A DNA stretch of 64,000 nt from H17-190 sp034435615 (GTDB taxonomy: Bacteria > Chloroflexota > Dehalococcoidia > SM23-28-2 > HRBIN24). Below are positions 59,164 to 64,000 of this stretch, piece after piece. The notes beneath the pieces are model-generated. The model searched no databases, was not told where the DNA came from, and was given only the letters and a program-made list of their open reading frames with translations. Positions within the stretch are counted from its first letter, which is position 1. Every line of letters begins with the position of its first letter. A program made the position numbers and the translations under genes. The DNA is taken from positions 44,225-108,224 of the forward strand of contig DAOTWZ010000019.1 in the NCBI GenBank assembly GCA_034435615.1. Reading direction: 5' to 3'.

Positions 59164-59877
59164 TCAGTGCCTCGGCGGGATGAGGGCACGGGCCCGCTCC
59201 GGGTAGTCGGTGACGATGCCGTCCACCCCCAGGGCCAGCAGGCGCGCCATCGCCGCAGCGTCGTCCACCGTCCAGGCGTAGAGGCGGAGGCCGGCCTCCC
59301 GCGCCGGGGCCATCATCTGGGGAGAGATGGTCTCGTGCCGCAGGGCGAGGCCCCACAGGGCCAGCTCCTGCGCCAGATCCAGGGGAAGGGGCGCTCCGGC
59401 GGGCAGCAGGAGGACGCGGGGAAGGTCAGGCCTCAGGCGGGCCAGGGACGCCAGCACCTGGGGCCAGAACGACCAGACCTGCGCTCCCTGGAGGCCAACC
59501 GTCGCCTCGATGGCGCGAACCACCGCCGCCTCGATGCCGGGCTGCTTCACCTCCGCCACCAGGAGGGCGCGGCCGGCCAGGAGACGGCCCGCCTCCTCCA
59601 GGGTGGGCACCCGCTCCTCCGGGTGGCCGGGGCCGCCCGCCCGCAGGCGACGCACCTGGGCCAGGGAGAGGGCATCGATGGGGCCGTGGCCATCGGTGGT
59701 GCGGTCCACCGTCTCGTCGTGCAGGAGCACGGGGACGCCATCGGCAGTGGCCCGTACGTCCACCTCCACGGCGTCGGCCCCCAGAGCGAGGGCAGCAGCC
59801 ACCCCGGCCAGGGTGTTCTCCGGGGCATGGCCAGCGCATCCAGCGTGGGAGATGAGCAGAGGAGAGGAGAGGGCCAT
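59164..59877 (-). CDS. Glycerophosphodiester phosphodiesterase
   Basis: 237 residues, TIM-barrel GDPD. First active-site His and Glu in SHAGCAGHAPENTLAG (AHRG replaced by SHAG), metal ligands in VEVDVRATADGVPVLLHDETVDRTTDG, then VAEVKQPG and the C-terminal WTVDDAAAM. It hydrolyses glycerophosphodiesters to glycerol-3-phosphate and alcohols. The signal-less N-terminus suggests a cytoplasmic enzyme. The Arg of the canonical HRG motif is missing (HAG), which may alter phosphate binding. Confidence 0.9.
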   Translation of the reverse strand: MALSSPLLISHAGCAGHAPENTLAGVAAALALGADAVEVDVRATADGVPVLLHDETVDRTTDGHGPIDALSLAQVRRLRAGGPGHPEERVPTLEEAGRLLAGRALLVAEVKQPGIEAAVVRAIEATVGLQGAQVWSFWPQVLASLARLRPDLPRVLLLPAGAPLPLDLAQELALWGLALRHETISPQMMAPAREAGLRLYAWTVDDAAAMARLLALGVDGIVTDYPERARALIPPRH

Positions 59878-60311
59878 GGCGCGTCCCGTCAGGGAGCTTG
59901 CGCCCGCGAGCGGAGGGGTGTCAAGCCTCCTGCCTGGGCCTTGAGGTTTTTCGCTGGCCCCAGTAACCTTCCCTCAGAGCGCAGCTGTCACGGGCGGGCC
60001 GACGCTGGTGATGCACGGAGGAGACGGCCCGGCGCCAAGCTCCTGCCGGGCAGCCGGCAGGCCATCGCTACGAGAAGTGCGAAACGTTAAGGAGAAGGCG
60101 AGGGGGACCCGGCCCGGCAGCCGCAGGCCATAAGCGTGGGGAGCGCAAGAGAACGGGACGGGGGGCGGCCACCACCCGACCCCGCCTCACGCCACGAGGG
60201 GCACCACCGTGGGGAGCGTAAGAAAACGGGACGAGGGGCGGCCACCATCCGACCCCGCCTCACGCCACGAGGGATACCACCGTGGGGAACGCAAGATAAG
60301 AGAGGTGGAAC
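59878..60311. other. 434-bp intergenic region upstream of a CoA-transferase
   Basis: Holds an 8-bp-arm hairpin (CCTGCCGG 60042-60049 with CCGGCAGG 60054-60061, GCAG loop) and the 73-bp tandem repeats listed separately. A weak box pair TTGAGG (59941-59946) and TAACCT (59964-59969) could be a promoter with a leader of over 300 nt. No credible protein gene; the short open frames are repeat-derived. Confidence 0.6.
60135..60297 (+). repeat. 73-bp direct tandem repeat (2.2 copies)
   Basis: Copy 1 60135-60207, copy 2 60208-60280, and the first ~17 bases of a third at 60281-60297. Copies 1 and 2 match at 67 of 73 positions; all six changes are G to A or C to T going from copy 1 to copy 2. The third copy ends 14 nt before the CoA-transferase start, just upstream of its ribosome site. 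Confidence 0.92.
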
Positions 60312-61532
60312 ATGCAGGACAGACAGCATGTGCTCAGCGGCCTGGTAGTCCTGGACTTCACCCAGTACCTGGCCGGCCCGCGGCCCACCCAGCTCATGGC
60401 CGAGATGGGGGCCGAGGTCATCAAAGTGGAGATGGCGCCTGGCGGAGACCTAGGGCGCCGCATCATGTACATCAAGAACGGTCGCAGTTGCTACTATGTC
60501 CAGCAGAACCTGGGCAAGAAAAGCCTGTGCGTGAACCTCCGCCATCCCAAGGGCGTCCAGATCGTCCGTGACCTGCTGCCCCACGTGGACGTCCTGGTGG
60601 AGAACTTCTCGCCGGGGGTCATCGCCCGGCTGGGCTTCGATTACGAAACCGTGAGCAAGATCAACCCTCGCATCGTCATGTGTTCCATCTCCACCCTGGG
60701 GCAGAGCGGCCCCCTCAGCCACAAGCCCGGGTTCGACTACATCGGCCAGTCCTACGCCGGCGTCGCCCACATGATAGGCGAGGCCAACGGCCCCCCGGCC
60801 AACCCCGGCCTGGGCCTGGGCGACGTCATGACCGGCGTCCACGGCCTCAGCGCCATCCTGGCCGCCCTCCTCTACCGGGAGCGCACCGGCAAGGGGCAGC
60901 ACGTGGAGGTAAGCCTCCTGGACGTCCTCCTCACCGCCCACGAGGTAAACATCCAGGCCTACAGCGCCAGCGGCGGCGCCATAAAGCCCAAGCGACGCGG
61001 CCCCTACTACCCTTGGGTGGCCCCGGCCGGCTACTTCAAGGGCAAGGAGCACTACATCTGCATCGTCTGCGTCACCCCCGAGAACTGGCAGAACCTCTGC
61101 CAGGTCATGGGCCGACCCGGTCTGGCGGAAGACCCCCGCTTCGACACCGTCGACAAGCGCATCCAGAACATAGAGGAGCTGGCGGCCATCATCGAGGAAT
61201 GGATGGCCTCCCTGCCCAGCGACGAAGAGATCGTCCGTCGCCTGGACGAGGTGCGGGTGCCCGTGGCCCCGGTCCTCAGCATCGAAGAGGTGCTGCGAGA
61301 GCCCCACATCGTGGAGCGGGGGGCGGTGCGCAAGATCGTGGACCGCGTCGCCGGCGAGTTCGTCATCCCCGGCTTCCCCCTGCGCTTCTCCCTCTTCCCG
61401 GAGAACCTGCCCCTGGAGGCCCCCCTGCTGGGCGAGCACAACGCAGAGGTCCTGGGCAAGTACCTGGGCTACACCCCGGAGCAGGTGCGGGCCCTGGAGG
61501 CGGAGGGAGTCCTCCACCGCGGGGAGACCTAG
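60312..61532 (+). CDS. CaiB/BaiF-family CoA-transferase
   Basis: 406 residues. N-terminus GLVVLDFTQYLAGPRPTQLM then GAEVIKVEM; catalytic Asp in PGLGLGDVMTGVHGLSA, as in formyl-CoA transferase; YRERTGKGQHVEVSLLD and a C-terminal VPVAPVLSIEEVL. All expected elements are present. ATG 60312 follows GAGAGGTGGAAC. It is more distant from the pair at 7487-9957 than those are from each other in motif detail. Its stop shares CTAG with the convergent SDR gene. Confidence 0.95.
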   Translation: MQDRQHVLSGLVVLDFTQYLAGPRPTQLMAEMGAEVIKVEMAPGGDLGRRIMYIKNGRSCYYVQQNLGKKSLCVNLRHPKGVQIVRDLLPHVDVLVENFSPGVIARLGFDYETVSKINPRIVMCSISTLGQSGPLSHKPGFDYIGQSYAGVAHMIGEANGPPANPGLGLGDVMTGVHGLSAILAALLYRERTGKGQHVEVSLLDVLLTAHEVNIQAYSASGGAIKPKRRGPYYPWVAPAGYFKGKEHYICIVCVTPENWQNLCQVMGRPGLAEDPRFDTVDKRIQNIEELAAIIEEWMASLPSDEEIVRRLDEVRVPVAPVLSIEEVLREPHIVERGAVRKIVDRVAGEFVIPGFPLRFSLFPENLPLEAPLLGEHNAEVLGKYLGYTPEQVRALEAEGVLHRGET

Positions 61533-62278
61533 CCCGGCATGTACATGCCACCGTTCACGTGGATGGTCTGCCCCGTTATGTAGGAGGCGCCGTCCGAGAG
61601 GAGGAAGGCCACGGTGGCGGCGATCTCCCGCGGCTCCCCCGCCCGGCCCATGGGCACAGCGGCGATCATGCGGGAAGCCATCTCCTGGGAGATGATCCCC
61701 TCCAGGCCGGAGTGCCAGATGAGCCCAGGGGCGATGGCGTTCACCGTTATCCCGTAGGGCGCCAGGTCCAGCGCCACCGAGCGGGTGAAGCCAGTGATGC
61801 CCGCCTTGGCGGCGGCGTAGGCCGCCTGATTGTAGGCGAACTCGTAGGCGTTCACCGAGGCCAGGTTCACGATGCGCCCGAACCGACGCTCTATCATGGG
61901 CCCGGTAAAGGCGCGGGTCATGAGAAACGTCCCGTAGAGGTTCACCCGCAGCACCAGCTCCCAGGTGCGGGTGGGGAAGGACTGGATCTTGCCCGGCCCC
62001 TGGATGCCGGCGTTGTTGACCAGGTAGGCCACATGGATGCCCTCCTCCCGCAGGGAGCGGGCGAACGCCTCCACCGCCTCCTCGTCGATGACGTTGAGGG
62101 GCCGGACCAGAACCCGCCCTCGCTGCTCGGGCGGGAACTGCTCCAGCCACGACTCGGCATCGGTGCGGCGGTCACAGGCCACTATGGAGTAGCCCTGCTC
62201 CAGGAGGGTATGGACCATAGCGGTCCCCAGGCCCCCCAGGGCGCCCGTGATGAGGACATGGCCCTTCTCTCCTGCCAT
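61529..62278 (-). CDS. Short-chain dehydrogenase/reductase (SDR)
   Basis: 249 residues, classical SDR. Cofactor motif TGALGGLG (residues ~11-18), NNAG at ~88, catalytic Ser in VNLASVNAYEF, Tyr and Lys in AYAAAKAG, then NAIAPGLI and the C-terminal GQTIHVNGGMYMPG. ATG 62278 follows AGGAGGTACGGT. It probably oxidises or reduces a hydroxyacyl or alcohol intermediate with NAD(P). It is convergent with the CoA-transferase. Confidence 0.95.
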   Translation of the reverse strand: MAGEKGHVLITGALGGLGTAMVHTLLEQGYSIVACDRRTDAESWLEQFPPEQRGRVLVRPLNVIDEEAVEAFARSLREEGIHVAYLVNNAGIQGPGKIQSFPTRTWELVLRVNLYGTFLMTRAFTGPMIERRFGRIVNLASVNAYEFAYNQAAYAAAKAGITGFTRSVALDLAPYGITVNAIAPGLIWHSGLEGIISQEMASRMIAAVPMGRAGEPREIAATVAFLLSDGASYITGQTIHVNGGMYMPG

Positions 62279-62309
62279 ACCGTACCTCCTGTCGGTGGAT
62301 AGTCCAGCG

Positions 62310-62326
62310 GTGGCCGAAGCGGCCAC
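62310..62326 (-). terminator. Small hairpin upstream of the SDR, downstream of the protease gene
   Basis: GTGGCCG (62310-62316) pairs with CGGCCAC (62320-62326) around AAG. It is 80 nt beyond the protease stop and 32 nt from the SDR start; it may end the protease message. Confidence 0.35.
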
Positions 62327-62406
62327 GCCCGCGCCGTCCCTCGGGGCGTAACGGGCGCCACTAAGATACCACCGGCGAGGAGGGAAGGTCAGCGCCGGCG
62401 CTGGCT

Positions 62407-63186
62407 CTACCCGGGGAAGCCGTTGGGGATGATGCTGGCGCCGGTGGTCCCCGCCCCTACGTCCCGGCCCACGACGACGCCTATCAGGTTGCCCCGGGCG
62501 TCCAGCAGCCCAGAGCCGCTGCAGCCGGGCTCCACCGGCGCTTCGATCATCAGGACGGGAGCGCCACTGGTGGAGACTGTCCTCCCCAGCACCTCCCCCT
62601 GACGGTAGCTGTCGTCGAAGTAGCAACGGAAGGCCGCCGGCCGGCCCTCGTAGCCGCGGGCATCGTGGACGATGGAGAGAGGGGAGAGTTCGGGCAGGGG
62701 GCCGGGCTGGCTGAAGGTGCAGCGGAGCAGGGCCAGGTCCTCCCGCTCCAGACGGGAGACCACCGTGGCATCGCAGGGGAGGCGGCCGCCCAGCCGTCGG
62801 GCCGTGATCTGGTCACCTTCCAGGACATGAGAGGCGGTGAGGATGAGGTAACCGTCCTCCACCACCCGCACGATGGTGCCCGTCCCCTTGGAGACGCGCA
62901 CGATGACGCTGCGCGGCTGCTGCCCGGGCTCCTCCCGGCGCGCCTCGATGGCCACCACGTAGCTGTCCAGGACCTCCAGCGTCCGGTCGGATAGGCTCTC
63001 CTCGCCAGCGGGCGAGGGGGTGGCAGGCGGGGTCTCGCCTGGCCGCGGCGTCGTCGGCGCCGGCGTGGTCGTGCCCCGCGGAGAGGGGAACGTCTCTAGG
63101 AGACCGGAGGGTAGGGCCAGCAGCAGACCGCAGAGGCCCATCAGCACTACAACAGTGAGGAGAAAGGCCCAGAAAAAAACTCGCAT
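62407..63186 (-). CDS. Membrane-anchored trypsin-like serine protease
   Basis: 259 residues. An N-terminal membrane anchor (MRVFFWAFLLTVVVLMGLCG), a Pro/Thr-rich linker (~40-70), then a chymotrypsin-like domain with triad His (LTASHVLEGD), Asp (REDLALLRC) and Ser (PGCSGSGLL). No PDZ domain follows, unlike HtrA/DegP. ATG 63186 follows GGGGGAG; upstream in-frame sequence is non-conserved. It should act outside the membrane; the substrate is unknown. Confidence 0.9.
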   Translation of the reverse strand: MRVFFWAFLLTVVVLMGLCGLLLALPSGLLETFPSPRGTTTPAPTTPRPGETPPATPSPAGEESLSDRTLEVLDSYVVAIEARREEPGQQPRSVIVRVSKGTGTIVRVVEDGYLILTASHVLEGDQITARRLGGRLPCDATVVSRLEREDLALLRCTFSQPGPLPELSPLSIVHDARGYEGRPAAFRCYFDDSYRQGEVLGRTVSTSGAPVLMIEAPVEPGCSGSGLLDARGNLIGVVVGRDVGAGTTGASIIPNGFPG

Positions 63187-63589
63187 CTCCCCCGCCCCCG
63201 GTCTAGTGTGACGGATGAAGGGAGCCAATGTCACCATCCCGGTCGATATTTCGCCAAGGGATGCGGAAAAGTTGGGCCCCTCGTCCGCGTGGTGGCCCCC
63301 TCCGTCCCGGCGCTCCCTTTTACGCTCCGTCCCAGCGCGGGGCCCGTGAAGGCTGCCCTGCCTTCTATGGCTTAAACGAAGCAGCGAAGGCGACGGATAT
63401 GGACAGCTACCGATCAGAGGACAGGAGTCCTCCAAGAGGTAGGAAGCGGCCGCGCGGCTCGTCCGCTTCCCGCAGCGCTCTTCCCGCTGACCGATAGGGG
63501 AAGGGAAAAGATCTGTGGACGCTGGTCAGTCTGGCACGCCGGGGTCTTAGCGCTAGGGGCACCGGCCCACCCGGCGACCCCGCGAAACC
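63187..63589. other. 403-bp region without a protein gene
   Basis: No credible reading frame. It contains the predicted minus-strand RNA structure at 63407-63497 and ends at the tRNA 3' end. A patch at 63241-63270 is less G/C-rich than its surroundings, but no clear promoter is seen for the protease. Confidence 0.5.
63407..63497 (-). ncRNA. Possible structured RNA (three-way junction)
   Basis: On the minus strand CTATCGGTCAG (63497-63487) and CTGATCGGTAG (63417-63407) form an 11-bp stem with two G-U pairs, which would be A-C mismatches on the plus strand. Inside are GGAAGCGG/CCGCTTCC (63470-63463 with 63449-63442) and GAGGAC/GTCCTC (63432-63417, sharing one base). No known RNA family is recognised. 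Confidence 0.3.
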
Positions 63590-63665
63590 TGGCGCCCCAG
63601 GAGGGACTCGAACCCCCGGCCCGCGGCTTAGGACGCCGCCGCTCTTCCTACTGAGCTACTGGGCA
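63590..63665 (-). tRNA. tRNA-Arg (anticodon CCT), acceptor stem imperfect
   Basis: A full 76-position cloverleaf including encoded CCA (63592-63590). D-stem GCTC/GAGC, anticodon stem GCGGC/GCCGC with loop GTCCTAA (anticodon CCT, reading AGG), T-arm GGGGG-TTCGAGT-CCCTC. The 3' acceptor strand CTGGGGC expects GCCCCAG at the 5' end but TGCCCAG is found, so pairs 1-72 (T-C) and 2-71 (G-G) fail. Either the 5' end was altered by integration or the gene is a non-functional copy. A tyrosine integrase starts 135 bp upstream of its 5' end. Confidence 0.85.
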
Positions 63666-63730
63666 CCGTAAGCTATTGTACGCCAACCCGTCCCAGCCCG
63701 GCAGCCCCAGAGGCCGAGAGCGGCCCCGCC

Positions 63731-63760
63731 AAATGGTGGTGAAATGGTGGCCCACCATTT
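63731..63760. repeat. Direct and inverted repeats beside the integrase
   Basis: AAATGGTGG at 63731-63739 and again at 63742-63750, then C and the inverted copy CCACCATTT at 63752-63760. This is a 19-bp inverted repeat with one unpaired centre base plus an extra half-site. Its position 40 bp upstream of the integrase suggests a recombinase or repressor binding site. Confidence 0.7.
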
Positions 63761-63799
63761 TGCCGCTTCCCTCCCCGGAGCCCATCGTGGGAGGGAAGC

Positions 63800-64000
63800 A
63801 TGCGGAGAAGGGGCAACCATGAGGGCACTTATCGGCCCAGGAACGGCTACTGGGAGGCCTCAGTCCGTCTCGCCGGCAGGCGCTACTGGGTCACCGGCAA
63901 GACCAGGCGGGAGTGCCGGGAGAAGCTCCAGGCCCTCCTGGAGCGGCACCGAAGGGGGCAGCTAGCGCCTCCCTCTCGCCTCACCCTCGGGGAGTGGGGG
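63800..64000 (+). CDS. Tyrosine-type site-specific integrase (5' part only)
   Basis: 67 codons visible; continues past the window. The N-terminal arm-binding domain is clear: EGTYRPRNGYWEASVRLAGR then RYWVTGKTRRECREKLQALL, followed by LAPPSRLTLGEWG, the usual start of the SAM-like core-binding domain. ATG 63800 follows GGGAGGGAAGC. The catalytic domain is not visible, so activity cannot be judged. Next to tRNA-Arg(CCT), a common integration site, it marks the edge of a prophage or integrative element extending to the right. Confidence 0.9.
   Translation, partial: MRRRGNHEGTYRPRNGYWEASVRLAGRRYWVTGKTRRECREKLQALLERHRRGQLAPPSRLTLGEWG

Noticed and set aside
60135..60297. CRISPR array
   Set aside because: Units are contiguous 73-bp repeats without variable spacers, only 2.2 copies, and no cas genes.
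59878..60311. Riboswitch upstream of the CoA-transferase
   Set aside because: No conserved core of cobalamin, TPP, SAM, glycine or c-di-GMP riboswitches was recognised; only generic hairpins and the tandem repeat.
60136..60348. Short Arg/Pro-rich reading frames across the 73-bp repeats
   Set aside because: They arise from repeating G+C-rich sequence, differ between frames, and overlap the CoA-transferase start; no conserved features.
62407..63435. A longer form of the serine protease starting at 63435
   Set aside because: The extra 83 residues are low-complexity and precede a clear membrane anchor; ATG 63186 has a ribosome site.

Overview
The window is about 70% G+C by eye, densely coded, and carries 66 genes: 65 protein-coding, of which two run off the ends, and one tRNA. 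It comes from a free-living bacterium, most likely Chloroflexota. This is an inference from the mix of LivKHMGF-type transporters, CaiB/BaiF CoA-transferases, LLM flavin oxidoreductases, ResB/CcsB (system II) cytochrome c maturation and MurT/GatD. Actinobacteria or another high-G+C lineage cannot be excluded. Many genes have sigma-70-like boxes (TTGACA, 16-18 bp, TAnnnT), GGAGG ribosome sites, and some GTG or TTG starts.

Layout. 1-2898: the end of a membrane GGDEF/EAL c-di-GMP protein and a DUF72 protein. 3062-11535: an acyl-CoA catabolic block. It holds an LLM oxidoreductase, a thiolase-fold protein without its cysteines paired with a DUF35 OB-fold protein, an MBL hydrolase, enoyl-CoA hydratase/isomerase, two CoA-transferases, a small GIY-YIG-like protein and an acyl-CoA dehydrogenase. 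11671-16104: a solute-binding lipoprotein, two alpha/beta hydrolases and a second LLM enzyme. 16432-18845: lpdA-lipA. 18982-24126: a binding protein convergent with a complete LivGFHM operon. 24301-30804: an epimerase, a hydrolase, a three-subunit molybdenum hydroxylase and a fumarase-alpha-like protein. 30859-37041: an operon joining a binding protein, LivHMGF and a phenylacetate-CoA-ligase-family enzyme.

37291-47047 is housekeeping and mixed metabolism: an RDD protein, purQ, an acyl-CoA-synthetase alpha-like protein, an HD hydrolase, YqeY, rpsU, an AidB-like dehydrogenase, a CYP124/125-like P450 and a Trm112 protein. From 59877 down to 47044 nearly everything lies on the minus strand: GDPD, csoR with a likely operator, murT-gatD, a copper-chaperone-like protein, an M23 lipoprotein, ccsB-tlpA-resB, lgt, an M67 peptidase with an amidase, folP, two hotdog thioesterases and folK. 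60312-63186: a third CoA-transferase preceded by a 73-bp tandem repeat, an SDR and an anchored serine protease. 63590-64000: a tRNA-Arg(CCT) with a damaged-looking acceptor stem, repeats, and the start of a tyrosine integrase, probably the edge of an integrated element.

Taken together the window describes uptake of carboxylic or aromatic acids by Liv-type ABC systems, activation as CoA thioesters by ligase or CoA-transfer, and degradation by dehydrogenation, hydration and an aldolase-like C-C cleavage. An oxidative set (Mo hydroxylase, P450, LLM enzymes) acts alongside. No CRISPR array, rRNA or insertion sequence was seen.
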